Assembly: GCA_020634575.1 (NCBI GenBank)
Contig: JACKBM010000008.1
Coordinates: 62,001 to 126,000, forward strand
Length of the DNA: 64,000 nucleotides
Source: Ardenticatenales bacterium
GTDB taxonomy: Bacteria; Chloroflexota; Anaerolineae; Promineifilales; Promineifilaceae
Direction of reading: 5' to 3'
Positions 17,185 through 26,187 of this stretch are shown one piece after another (the stretch's first letter is position 1; each line of letters begins with the position of its first letter). The position numbers were made by a program, and so were the translations under genes. Under the pieces are notes generated by a model. It was not told the DNA's origin. It was given only the letters and a program-made list of their open reading frames with translations, and made no database searches.

Positions 17185-17832
17185 TCAGCTGTAACGATAT
17201 TTGCCGCCTGTCATTTCATCCAGGGCGGCCATATCAGCCGTCGTGAAGATGCGAGGACCGGCCGGGGATATCGCCTTCGCCCGCAGGTAGATGCCGGCCT
17301 GCTCTTCCAGCAGACGCAGGCGGACGCGGGCTTCGTCCAGGGTCCGGCCGGTCACCAGCACCCCATGATTTTGCAGCAGCAGCGCCGGCGCTCGCCGGAT
17401 TTCTGCCTCAATCGCATCCGCCAACGCCTGCGTCGTCGGCGTGATGTAGGGGATGAGTGGGACAAGCGCGCCCAGGCGCAGGTAGCTATCCGGCGTCATC
17501 GCGGGCAAGCCCCAACCCAACATGCCCAGACAAAGCGCATTGGGTGGATGGGCGTGGATGATAAAGCGAGCTTCCGGGCGACCCCGGTAGGCCACCTGGT
17601 GCATGGATGTTTCCGACGTGGGTCGGGGATCGCGGGCCAGTAGCTGCTCGCGGGGCTCGTCCAGGGCGACAGGTAGAAAATCGGCCGGCGTTAAGCGCCC
17701 CAGCCAGACGCCGGAACGGCTAACCAGCAGTTGCTCATCTTCCCGGTAGCTCAGGTTGCCGCCGGCTCCCTGCACCAACCCGGCAGCGGCGATCTCCTGG
17801 CCAAGATCGATCAGTTCCTCAATGATCGTCAT
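17185..17832 (-). CDS. Class II aldolase/adducin family protein
   Basis: About 215 residues. Motifs: GAGGNLSYR and SRSGVWLGRL near the N-terminus, TSETSMH (catalytic Glu), HAHPP (two zinc His) and LLQNHGVLV (third zinc His). This matches L-fuculose-1-phosphate aldolase-type and MtnB-type enzymes, zinc-dependent lyases or dehydratases for sugar phosphates; substrate not assigned. The ATG at 17832 is chosen, with an in-frame TTG at 17856 as alternative. It overlaps the pentapeptide gene by 14 bp, so the two are probably cotranscribed. Confidence 0.85.
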   Translation of the reverse strand: MTIIEELIDLGQEIAAAGLVQGAGGNLSYREDEQLLVSRSGVWLGRLTPADFLPVALDEPREQLLARDPRPTSETSMHQVAYRGRPEARFIIHAHPPNALCLGMLGWGLPAMTPDSYLRLGALVPLIPYITPTTQALADAIEAEIRRAPALLLQNHGVLVTGRTLDEARVRLRLLEEQAGIYLRAKAISPAGPRIFTTADMAALDEMTGGKYRYS

Positions 17833-18451
17833 GGGAAAACTCGTCGTCTGGCTCAAGTTCGGTCAAATATTGGTCGGGCGGCTCTGACAGTACAGCGCCG
17901 GCGATGCTGGGAATGAGCCCCTGCGGCCATCTGGTTTTCTCATCGTACAGCGCGTCTTTGAGGTTGCTGCGCAAGAGCTGTGCCCCGGTCAGGTCCGCCC
18001 CGCGCAAATCAGCGCCGGGCAATTGGGCGCCGACCAACGAGGCTCGCTGCAGGTTGGCCTTCTGCAAATTGGCATGGGCCAGCTCCGTGTTGCCGCGCAT
18101 CTTAGCCAGGTAGAGATCCGCGCCGGCCAGGTTGGCGCCGCTCAACTTGGCGCCATCCAGCAACGCCCCACGCAAAGTGGCCCGCAGCAGATTACACTCA
18201 ATCATGACGGCGCCACGCAGATCGGCACTGGTCAGGTCGGCGCGGCGCAAATCCGCCCCTGGCAGCCGTGCCCGGAAAAAGCGAGTACCGCTCAGATGCG
18301 CCCGGCGCAGATCCACCCGGGTCAGGTCAGCCTCATGGAGGTCCAGGCCGGACAGGTCGATACCAACCAGCGATTGTTCAATGAGGTAGATGCGGGAACC
18401 GACCATCTCGATGGTCTTGATGATTTCACTCCGACTATACGCAGTTGTCAT
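17819..18451 (-). CDS. Pentapeptide-repeat protein
   Basis: 210 residues, of which about 45-160 are A(D/N)LxxA/G pentapeptide repeats (LTRADLRRA, GADLRGADLTGAQL), predicting a right-handed quadrilateral beta helix. The first 40 residues resemble a helical lead-in (SRSEIIKTIEMVGSRIYLIEQSLVG). Pentapeptide proteins can mimic DNA or act as scaffolds; no specific role can be deduced. It is preceded by the methyltransferase gene (2 bp gap at 18452) and overlaps the aldolase gene. Confidence 0.88.
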   Translation of the reverse strand: MTTAYSRSEIIKTIEMVGSRIYLIEQSLVGIDLSGLDLHEADLTRVDLRRAHLSGTRFFRARLPGADLRRADLTSADLRGAVMIECNLLRATLRGALLDGAKLSGANLAGADLYLAKMRGNTELAHANLQKANLQRASLVGAQLPGADLRGADLTGAQLLRSNLKDALYDEKTRWPQGLIPSIAGAVLSEPPDQYLTELEPDDEFSHDDH

Positions 18452-18452
18452 A

Positions 18453-19280
18453 TTATCTATCGATGCCTTCCAGCCCCAGTAATAGCTGCTGGCCGCGAAT
18501 TGGGATCGGCTTTTCCGCCCGGTAGAGACGGGTCATCCCCTGAAAATGCTCTTCTTCCTGGCGCACTTCCAAACCGGCGCTGGTCAGCAACTCGCGCCAA
18601 TATTCATCGGGCGGCAGACGCAGCGCCAACGGCCCCCGCACCAGCCAGCTGGTGTAGCCGCGCACCCGTTCCATCACGACCAGACGCCCGCCGGGCTTCA
18701 GGATGCGGCCTATCTCGAGCAGGAGCTGGCGCTGATCACCCTTCTGCCAGAGCGTACCCAGCGTAAAATCCATCGTGACCACGCGCACGCTGCTATCGGG
18801 CAGCGGCAGAAGCTCGACGCCCCCCTCGCGCCAGGAAACACGATTGTCCGGCCCCGGTCGCGGCGCCAGGGCCCGGCCGCGAATGATAGCGCCGCCAGGC
18901 ATGAGCTGGGGATTGTAAATGTCGACCACCGTCATGTGGCCCGTCGTCAGCCGCCGGCCCAGGCCAATCGCCGTCGTACGCAGCCCCACACCAATGTGGA
19001 CAAAACGATCTTCCGGCCGCAGCCGGGCCATGTCAAAGAGCATATCATGGACGGCGCCATCGTACTGTAAATGAGCGGCCCAAATTGAGGCGCCCAGGTA
19101 AAAAGCCACCAGCAGCAAAGCGGCAAAACCAAGCGGAATAAACGCCCACCACCCCTGAGCACCGCTGACAATGACCAGCACCAGCAGCAAGAGGATGATG
19201 CCGGCATAGCCAAAGATGTAGGCAGGCCAATGGGCTGCGATATAATCAAGGGTGCCACGATACCGGCCGGTTCGATCCAT
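18453..19280 (-). CDS. Membrane-anchored class I SAM methyltransferase
   Basis: The start ATG at 19280 gives 275 residues; the longer open frame to 19475 runs into the divergent gene and is not used. Two hydrophobic segments (about 20-40 and 46-66) precede a Rossmann methyltransferase domain: FVHIGVGLRTTAIGLGRR (motif I, degenerate relative to GxGxG), VVDIYNPQ (acidic D), TMDFTLGTLW, and ILKPGGRLVVMERV. UbiE/Menaquinone-type methyltransferases share the last motif. A lipid or quinone substrate would fit the membrane anchor but is unproven. Confidence 0.78.
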   Translation of the reverse strand: MDRTGRYRGTLDYIAAHWPAYIFGYAGIILLLLVLVIVSGAQGWWAFIPLGFAALLLVAFYLGASIWAAHLQYDGAVHDMLFDMARLRPEDRFVHIGVGLRTTAIGLGRRLTTGHMTVVDIYNPQLMPGGAIIRGRALAPRPGPDNRVSWREGGVELLPLPDSSVRVVTMDFTLGTLWQKGDQRQLLLEIGRILKPGGRLVVMERVRGYTSWLVRGPLALRLPPDEYWRELLTSAGLEVRQEEEHFQGMTRLYRAEKPIPIRGQQLLLGLEGIDR

Positions 19281-19323
19281 ACCGGGGCTATTTTGCCACA
19301 AACTGAGACCATAGGAAAACACG

Positions 19324-19914
19324 ATGGATGCATACGAAGGCTTTCTGGAAAGATATCGCTCCGGGCAAATGCCCTGGGATGAGCGCATGCCCCCGCCAGA
19401 GGTCATCGCCATCGCCGAAATCCTGCCACCCGGCCGGATGATCGATATCGGCTGCGGCTTTGGCCGCACCGCCATCTACATGAGCCAGAAAGGCTGGGAA
19501 GCCATCGGCATCGATTACGTCCCCGAAGCCATCGAAGGCGCCCGTCAACGGGCCGCGGCGTTGGACGCCAATGTGACCTTCCTCAACGAATCCACCATCG
19601 ATATGCCCTACCTGGAAGGGCCATTTGACCTGGCTGTTGATGTCGGCTGCATGCACAGCTTCAGCGACGAGGAGCGCGATCGCCACATCCAGGAGCTGGC
19701 TCGGCTGCTGGCCCCCGGCGCCACCTACATGCTCTTCGCCCACCTCAAAGACGAAAACGACGACAACCCACCCGGCCGCAACCGCCCCACCCCGGCCCTC
19801 CTGCAAACCCTCCTCGCCCCCTGGTTCACCCTCGAACGCCAGGAGCTCGGCACGACCCAGGTTGAGGACAAGCCGCCGTGGTTGAGCGGGTGGTTTTGGT
19901 GGAAGAGAATTTAG
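19324..19914 (+). CDS. Class I SAM-dependent methyltransferase (soluble)
   Basis: 196 residues, ATG 44 bp from the divergent membrane methyltransferase. Motif I is MIDIGCGFGRTAIYMSQKGW, followed by IGIDYVPEAIEGAR, a DVGCMHSF post-motif and LARLLAPGATYMLFAH. It resembles the small TPMT/tellurite-resistance-like methyltransferases. The C-terminus is Trp-rich (WLSGWFWWKRI). Substrate unknown. Confidence 0.88.
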   Translation: MDAYEGFLERYRSGQMPWDERMPPPEVIAIAEILPPGRMIDIGCGFGRTAIYMSQKGWEAIGIDYVPEAIEGARQRAAALDANVTFLNESTIDMPYLEGPFDLAVDVGCMHSFSDEERDRHIQELARLLAPGATYMLFAHLKDENDDNPPGRNRPTPALLQTLLAPWFTLERQELGTTQVEDKPPWLSGWFWWKRI

Positions 19915-20022
19915 CTTTCAGCGGTCAGCTATCAGCGGTCAGTGGGCTGAACGCCAGCCAGGTTATGCGCAAGACAAACAACAGGTAGTCATCCACTGAC
20001 GGCCGACCACTGATGGCTGACT
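19913..20022. repeat. CGGTCAGC-type inverted repeat
   Basis: Left arm 19913-19945 contains GCGGTCAG twice (19921 and 19935). Right arm 19993-20022 carries the complementary CCACTGAC and CCACTGAT..GCTGAC. The 110-bp element fills the gap between two convergent genes. No ORF. Confidence 0.7.
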
Positions 20023-20026
20023 GCCC

Positions 20027-20959
20027 TCATTCCACCCCCAACTCCGGCCCCAACCAATACGTCCGGCACGCCGCCCCCTCCACCAGCAGCCGCAGCACGG
20101 CGGCGTGTTCGGCGAAGAGGGCCGCGTCCCAGCGGTCGATGCTGTGGGTCATGAGCTGGCCGAGGGCCTGGACCGGCCGGATCGCCCCCAACCGGCTGGC
20201 CAGCTCGTGCTGCTGCACAAAAAACAGCTGGGACACCCGGGCCGGCCGGCCGCCCTGGGTCTGGCGAATCTGGCCAACATCAAGATTGAGCTGAAGATTG
20301 GGGTCGGCTGACTGGGGCAGCAACCAGCGCTCAGCAGCAGGCAGGCGGGTCAGCGTATCCGGCCGGATGGCCAGCTCGCCCGGCGTGGGCCAGGCGTAAA
20401 CGCCATCCGCCTCGGCGGACAGCAGCACGGCATCGTTGCCCAGAAAGGTCCAGCCAGCCAGCAAATGGGCCAGGCCGGCGGCCGATTTGCCGGCGCCGCG
20501 CGGCCCCAGCAACAGCCGGGTTTCGGCGCCGCGCTGGACGCCAAAGCCATGAACCAGAAACAACTGTCGTCGCCGCAAAAGGGGTGCCAGGCCGGCCAAG
20601 ATGATTGTCTGCCACTGGCCCAGGGCAGCCGGCAGGATGGTGCCGCTCAGGGTTGACCGGCCGGTCGCAACCTGCATATGAGCCAGCCCAGGGAACCAGA
20701 GCGCAAAATCGCCCTCTTCGTGGCCCGCGTAAACAGCCTGCGTCCCATCCTCAGCCTCAAACAGGGGTCGGACGGCGGGCGGCGGCGGCAGGTTGTCGCC
20801 CAGGCGTAATGCGAGTTGGATGGAGCCGGCGCCGGCCTGGCGACCGGCCGGTTCCCAGCCAGCCCACAGCGCCGCCCAGGCCCGCTCTAAAACGGAGGAC
20901 GCGGTCTGCAATTCCAGCTCAATCCCGTGTAGATTCATAGGAAAACAGTAAGATTTCAC
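20027..20959 (-). CDS. HPr kinase-like P-loop protein
   Basis: 310 residues from a GTG at 20959 (an AAGG lies upstream, spaced short); an ATG at 20938 is the alternative. Walker A GPRGAGKS at 152-159 is followed by AGLAHLLAGWTFLGNDAVLL, the HprK/P C-terminal arrangement in which a Lys-Ser loop is followed by a conserved Asp-rich strand (LGNDAVLL; HprK has DD). Such stand-alone HprK-like proteins often accompany peptide-modification clusters, but no precursor, PqqD or HPr gene is visible here, so the substrate is unknown. Convergent with the soluble methyltransferase gene across a repeat. Confidence 0.78.
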   Translation of the reverse strand: MKSYCFPMNLHGIELELQTASSVLERAWAALWAGWEPAGRQAGAGSIQLALRLGDNLPPPPAVRPLFEAEDGTQAVYAGHEEGDFALWFPGLAHMQVATGRSTLSGTILPAALGQWQTIILAGLAPLLRRRQLFLVHGFGVQRGAETRLLLGPRGAGKSAAGLAHLLAGWTFLGNDAVLLSAEADGVYAWPTPGELAIRPDTLTRLPAAERWLLPQSADPNLQLNLDVGQIRQTQGGRPARVSQLFFVQQHELASRLGAIRPVQALGQLMTHSIDRWDAALFAEHAAVLRLLVEGAACRTYWLGPELGVE

Positions 20960-21111
20960 TCGCCTTAAGACGACTGTAATATGATGCCATTACACTAGCG
21001 CTCATTGAACCAAATTCATAAACCTGCCCTGAGCGATGGGCAGGATCGTAAAGCAAAAATCGTTAATCGTAAACTTGCCCTGAGCAGAGCGACGGGTCAG
21101 CAGAGGTTATT

Positions 21112-21759
<648 letters not shown>

Positions 21760-21767
21760 GAATTTTT

Positions 21768-21869
21768 TTGCCACGGATTAACATGCTTCGCTTCGCTCAG
21801 CACAAGCTGGGCACGGATTCTTTTCTTTGAAAAAGAGAAATCCGTGTTTAATCAGTGTTAATCCGTGGC
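21768..21869. repeat. CCACGGATT-family inverted repeat, copy 2
   Basis: The left arm opens with TTTTTTTGCCACGGATTAACA, and the right arm closes with TTAATCCGTGGCC near 21869. The TAAGAATTTTTTTGCC outer boundary is identical to that of copy 3. The middle contains a GCTTCGCTTCGCTCAGCACAAGC insertion not seen in the other copies. The right arm overlaps the 3' end of the minus-strand gene at 21848 and supplies its final codons (RINTD, stop). Confidence 0.85.
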
Positions 21870-22405
21870 CTTCTTCTTCTTTTCCCCAACAAATAGACAA
21901 CAAGCAGAATATCCAGTAGGTGTTCCAGTAGCGTGAAGAGGCGGCCACCGCGGGCTTCGTCCCAGTAGCTGATGGGGGCGTGGTAACGCTTGTGCCAGTC
22001 GAGCGGGAAGAGCAGGACGGGGCCGTCGTCGGCGTGGCTGACGATGTCAATGGCGGTGTGGCCGGCGCAGCCGATGGCGAACCAGACCAGCCGCCGCCCC
22101 CAGGCGTGCCGCCGGCCCAGAAAGCCAACCAGAGCCAGCCATAGGAGCGGCAGCGGCGCGTGCAAGCTGTTGTGGGCGGCGATCCACCAGGGATTGTTGA
22201 AGTAGAGCTGGTTGTAAGTGGGGCTGCAGCGGGTTTTGTCAGGCAGATGGGGCCGCAGGAAGCGCCGGTCCAGCACATAGCCCAGCGTAAGCAACGCCAG
22301 GGGCACGTCAGGTGCGGCTGAGCCAGCGAGCAGGGCCAGCGTTTCGTCCTGGCGCATGTGCGGGCGCAGGGCGGCGGTGAGGAGGAGATGGGAGTAGGTG
22401 CGCAA
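21848..22405 (-). CDS. Small membrane protein resembling metal-dependent hydrolases (DUF457-like)
   Basis: 185 residues from a TTG 5 bp after the halogenase-like gene stop. Pattern: MRTYSHLLLTAAL, GSAAPDVPLALL, AAHNSLHAPLPLLWLALVGFLG, FAIGCAGHTAIDIVSHADDG, with four or five hydrophobic stretches. The His/Asp spacing resembles YdjM/DUF457 membrane proteins annotated as metal-dependent hydrolases; the assignment is moderate. The C-terminal basic tail KRRRRPRINTD is partly encoded by the CCACGGATT repeat, so the native end may have been replaced. Confidence 0.68.
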   Translation of the reverse strand: MRTYSHLLLTAALRPHMRQDETLALLAGSAAPDVPLALLTLGYVLDRRFLRPHLPDKTRCSPTYNQLYFNNPWWIAAHNSLHAPLPLLWLALVGFLGRRHAWGRRLVWFAIGCAGHTAIDIVSHADDGPVLLFPLDWHKRYHAPISYWDEARGGRLFTLLEHLLDILLVVYLLGKRRRRPRINTD

Positions 22406-22410
22406 GGGGG

Positions 22411-24126
22411 TTAACCGGCCGGTGTCACGCGCTTCTGATAATGGCGGCGGTGCTGATAACTCAGGACCGGCCGGGCAAATCGCAGTTGCTCGCTGACCGC
22501 ATAAGCCAGCAAATCCCGCATTTTCAGCTCACCGAAAAAGTGGGCCTTGTAGGCGCCGCTGCGCATGAAGCCTTCACCCGGCTTCAGCAAGCTGAGCCTG
22601 ATCTTATTGCGCGGCAGGAAAGTCTTGCCATCCAGCAAAGCCACAAACGGGTCGGCTATCCAGTCAAGATCGCGGAAGATACGGTTGATTTCGGCCACGG
22701 TGGCGGTTACAGCGGCGTCATCAGTCGGGTCAACTGCCTCAATGAGCCCATCCACTTGCGCCGCCACCTGGTCGAACTCTGGGTAGCCGCCGCCCACCAG
22801 CTTGAGCGTCATCAGGTCGTCGTAGTATGCCTGGCGGTCATAGCCGCCGGAGCGCAACGCCTGGGCCCGCATCATGTTGAGCTTGACCAGTTCCGTATAC
22901 GCCCCTAGCAACCACATCACCGAATAAACCTGCCACAACCGGTAATCTTCAAACGACCGGTAGCTATTGGCGATCAGTTTATCGGCGGAACGAACAAAGT
23001 TCTGGGACACGCTTTCCAGATCAGCAAAGGCCGCAGCCGAATAATCACCGGTTTCCCGGGCGCCCAGGAGCTGGTGCGCCAGGACAAAAACAGCCGCCAG
23101 GGTGCTATACAACCCTTTGGAGTACAGCGGATCAATAAAGCCGGCCGCATGACCCAGCAAGGCCCAGCGGTCGCCCACCACCTGGTTGGAGGTGTATTGC
23201 AGCCGCCCGGCCCGGGTCCAGGCCCGGACGGCCCGGGCATCCTTGAACTGGGCGGCGATGCTGGGGTATTGCTCGATGAAGCTGTAGAACTCTTGCTCGG
23301 GGGTGAGATCCGGCCGTTCAGGATGCTGGCGCGGATCCAGCAGCAACCCCACACTGCACAACGGATTGGTCGACTCCGCGTGATTGTCAAACGGGATCAC
23401 CCAGAGCCAGCCACCCGAAAATAGATGATGCAGCGTCCCTTCCGACATCAGATAGGGCAAGCCGTACTTCTCCTGCGAGCCGCCAGTCTGATGGTAGCAG
23501 GGCACATTGATCATGTGAGTGAACAGGCCGCGCGAATGGGTTTCCAGGTTAAAGTCTCGAGCGCCGTATTTGTGGGCCAGCAGCGAGCGGAAACCGCCGG
23601 CATCCACCACGTAATTCGCCGTCACCGTCGGCCCCTGCGCCGGGAAAATGGTGACCCGATCGCCGGCCACTTCGATATCCTCAATGAGGCTATTCTGTCG
23701 CACCGTGGCGCCATATTGCACGGCTGTACTCATCAGAAAATAATCGGTGTCTTGCCGGTAAAGGTGCAGTTCATGGCCGTGGGGCTGGCCGGGAATGATC
23801 GCTTGCAGGGTGTGGCGGGTGTCGTGGGGCTGGCCCGGTTGATGGTGCAGAAAGCCAAAGTGGCGCTTGATACCATGCGTGGTGCCGGCAAAGGGCAGGA
23901 AATTCTCGGTGCTGAAATAGGCCAGCTCCGGGACCTCATAAAAGTGGGCCAGCGCCCGCATCATCTCCGAGGTCTCCAGGATCAGCGACTCCCCGATGGC
24001 AAAGCGTGGATGGGCTTTGGCCTCAAAGACGATCACCCGCTGGCCATGCCGGGCCAAAATCGCCGCCAGTGACGAGCCGCCCATGCCGGAACCAATAATT
24101 GCCACATCATAATGCTGATCACTCAT
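22411..24126 (-). CDS. Flavin-dependent halogenase-like FAD enzyme
   Basis: 571 residues, ATG at 24126 with AGGA upstream. FAD-binding IIGSGMGGSSLAAILA at 10-25 and VIVFEAKAHPRFAIGES (the GES of halogenases) near 31-47. GWLWVIP has the WxWxIP motif at 240-245, the hallmark that separates flavin-dependent halogenases from related monooxygenases. GHAAGFIDPLYSKGL (FAD O3/tunnel region) lies near 330. The C-terminal 200 residues are helical with no second domain recognised. Halogenases chlorinate or brominate aromatic or carrier-bound substrates using FADH2, O2 and halide. No NRPS/PKS or flavin reductase is adjacent, so the substrate is unknown; a non-halogenating relative is possible. Confidence 0.78.
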   Translation of the reverse strand: MSDQHYDVAIIGSGMGGSSLAAILARHGQRVIVFEAKAHPRFAIGESLILETSEMMRALAHFYEVPELAYFSTENFLPFAGTTHGIKRHFGFLHHQPGQPHDTRHTLQAIIPGQPHGHELHLYRQDTDYFLMSTAVQYGATVRQNSLIEDIEVAGDRVTIFPAQGPTVTANYVVDAGGFRSLLAHKYGARDFNLETHSRGLFTHMINVPCYHQTGGSQEKYGLPYLMSEGTLHHLFSGGWLWVIPFDNHAESTNPLCSVGLLLDPRQHPERPDLTPEQEFYSFIEQYPSIAAQFKDARAVRAWTRAGRLQYTSNQVVGDRWALLGHAAGFIDPLYSKGLYSTLAAVFVLAHQLLGARETGDYSAAAFADLESVSQNFVRSADKLIANSYRSFEDYRLWQVYSVMWLLGAYTELVKLNMMRAQALRSGGYDRQAYYDDLMTLKLVGGGYPEFDQVAAQVDGLIEAVDPTDDAAVTATVAEINRIFRDLDWIADPFVALLDGKTFLPRNKIRLSLLKPGEGFMRSGAYKAHFFGELKMRDLLAYAVSEQLRFARPVLSYQHRRHYQKRVTPAG

Positions 24127-24219
24127 AACACCATCCTGCCGGAAACAGCTTGAAAGCTAATCGTACCAGCTTAGCTTTTTATGCCTACCATCAAATCAGG
24201 CTCTCACATCATTTTTTCT

Positions 24220-24492
24220 ACATTTCCTGAGCCTCATCGATGGAGCATAGCGCCCCTAAAGAGCAGGCGAAGGACCCCGCTTCCAGGCCTCTAACCAGTC
24301 CAGGCAGTATCGGAAAACAGCTGGCTTTCCGCTCAACATATTGATTTATAGCTGTCGTTCTGGCCTGCAGATATCTCCCGTTTGTTGGGCTCACTAACCA
24401 GGCCGCGGCCGGACCGAACCAGCAGCAGGGGGCGGGATCCTTCGCCTGCTCTCATTTTGCCTGATGCCCCATGGAAGAGGCTCAGGAAATGT
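24220..24492. mobile_element. MITE-like element with 61-bp imperfect terminal inverted repeats
   Basis: Within the gene-free gap 24127-24574, left arm 24220-24280 begins ACATTTCCTGAGCCTC and ends AGAGCAGGCGAAGGACCCCG. Right arm 24432-24492 is its inverse with few mismatches in the outer 16 and inner 21 bases. The 151-bp core has no ORF but contains a small hairpin GGAAA..TTTCC near 24312-24330. Size (273 bp), long terminal repeats and lack of coding capacity fit a MITE. No target-site duplication was evident. Confidence 0.7.
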
Positions 24493-24574
24493 CGGCGAGT
24501 CCAGCAACACTCACACAAGCGTCGTGCGCCCGGCCCTGATGATCGAGTTCTGGATTCCCGCCTTCGCTGTTCCG

Positions 24575-26089
24575 CTACCGCCGCCAGCGCAGCCAGGTCG
24601 CGAACAAGTTGGCGACCGTCGGTGTCAGGCGGGTGCGGTTCCAGGCGTCGGCTGCCTTTTTGATAATCTCGGCCTGGGTCGGGTAGGGGTGGATGGTCTG
24701 GGACAGGGTGCCCATGCCGGCGCCGGCCATCATCGCCGTGGTGATCTCGCTGATCATCTCGCCGGCATGACGGGCGATGATAGTCGCGCCGAGGATCTTG
24801 TCACTGCCCCGCTTCACATAGATTTTGACAAAGCCCTTTTCACCATCTGCCCGGCCACGGTCAGTGTCGCCAACCTGGGCGGTGAACGTGTCGACAGCTA
24901 TCCCCTTCTCTTCTGCCTCGTAATCAAACATGCCGACATGAGCCACTTCCGGGTCCGTATAGACCGTCCAGGGGATGATCAGGTCGCTATATTTTTGCCG
25001 GCCCAGAAAGAGCGCATTGCGCACGACGATGCGGGCCGTCGCATCAGCCGTGTGGGTAAATTGGGCCGGAATCGCCACGTCGCCGGCGCCGTAAATAGCG
25101 CCATTCGTGGTCTGTAATCGATCGTTGACGACCAGTCCCTTTTTGTGATACTCCACCCCGGCCGCTTCCAAATCCAATCCTTCCAGGTTCGGCTGCCGGC
25201 CGGCGGCCAGCAAAATCTGGTCGACGGTCACGGTTTTTGTCGCGCCGGCATGTGTGAAGGTGATAAGTTTCTCATCCCCCTGCCGCGCCACATTTTGCGT
25301 CTGGCTTTCCAGGTAAAAGCGGATGCCATCGGCTTCCAGCGCCTCACGCACCAGGGCAATCCCCTCCGGGTCACGCAGACCGCCCATGACCGGCATAATG
25401 TCAAACACCGTCACCTCGCTGCCAAAACGGGCAAACGCCTGGGCCATTTCCAGGCCGATGGGGCCAGCCCCGATGATCGCCAGCCGCGCCGGCCGCTCTG
25501 TTAGCTCAAAAACCCCTTCGTTGGTGATGTAACCAGCTTCTTTCAAGCCAGGGATCGGGATGTTGGCCGCCCGTGAGCCGGTGGCGATGACCGCCTTGCG
25601 GAACTCGATGGTGCGGCCGTCGACCTCGAACGTGTGGCGCCCGGTGAACCGGCCGGTCCCCAAATACATATCAATCCCCGCATCGCGGAAGCGCTGCGCC
25701 GAATCATGGTAGCTAATGTCAGCCCGAATCCGGCGCATCCGCTCCATCACCGCGGCAAAATCCACGGTCGGGTCGCCCGGAAGGTTTACGCCGACACCTG
25801 CCGCATGGCGGATGTCACCCACTGCTTTGGCCGAGCGCAAGATCGTCTTGGATGGCACACAGCCAACGTTGAGACAGTCGCCCCCCAGGAGGTGCTTCTC
25901 CACCAGGGCGACTTTGGCGCCCACGCCCGCTGCCCCCACCGCCGCCACCAGCCCAGCCGAGCCACCGCCGATGACCAGCAGGTTGTACGGACCATCCGGC
26001 GTCGGGTTTTGCCAATCCGGCGGGTGGGCATTACTGACGAGGATCTGGTTGTGTTTGTCAAAGGGGGCAACTTCAATTTGGGAAACCAC
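24575..26089 (-). CDS. Pyridine nucleotide-disulfide oxidoreductase (MerA/Lpd-like)
   Basis: 504 residues from a GTG at 26089 with AAAGGA upstream. FAD site LLVIGGGSAGLVAAVGAAG (37-55), redox disulfide GGDCLNVGCVPSK with Cys72 and Cys77, NAD(P) site LAIIGAGPIGLEMAQ, GAGDVA second FAD contact, and C-terminal HPYPTQAE, the His-Glu pair of the partner-subunit active site. It resembles dihydrolipoamide dehydrogenase and mercuric reductase but lacks the MerA C-terminal vicinal Cys pair, so Hg(II) reduction is unlikely. The TVP38 gene lies 98 bp upstream; fusions and pairs of these two families are known in other bacteria, so they probably work together. Confidence 0.9.
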   Translation of the reverse strand: MVSQIEVAPFDKHNQILVSNAHPPDWQNPTPDGPYNLLVIGGGSAGLVAAVGAAGVGAKVALVEKHLLGGDCLNVGCVPSKTILRSAKAVGDIRHAAGVGVNLPGDPTVDFAAVMERMRRIRADISYHDSAQRFRDAGIDMYLGTGRFTGRHTFEVDGRTIEFRKAVIATGSRAANIPIPGLKEAGYITNEGVFELTERPARLAIIGAGPIGLEMAQAFARFGSEVTVFDIMPVMGGLRDPEGIALVREALEADGIRFYLESQTQNVARQGDEKLITFTHAGATKTVTVDQILLAAGRQPNLEGLDLEAAGVEYHKKGLVVNDRLQTTNGAIYGAGDVAIPAQFTHTADATARIVVRNALFLGRQKYSDLIIPWTVYTDPEVAHVGMFDYEAEEKGIAVDTFTAQVGDTDRGRADGEKGFVKIYVKRGSDKILGATIIARHAGEMISEITTAMMAGAGMGTLSQTIHPYPTQAEIIKKAADAWNRTRLTPTVANLFATWLRWRR

Positions 26090-26187
26090 GGGATATCCTT
26101 TGCCGGGACCGGCCGGTGCGACTTAACATTCTGCCGCGCCGAGAGCCATCGGACTTGGTAAATTCATTGCTGTCAGTGCGAACAGGA

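Noticed and set aside
24575..26089. Mercuric reductase (merA) name
   Set aside because: The CLNVGC and HPYPTQAE motifs are shared with the broader family, but the C-terminal vicinal cysteines needed for Hg(II) and an N-terminal HMA domain are missing; no mer genes are nearby.
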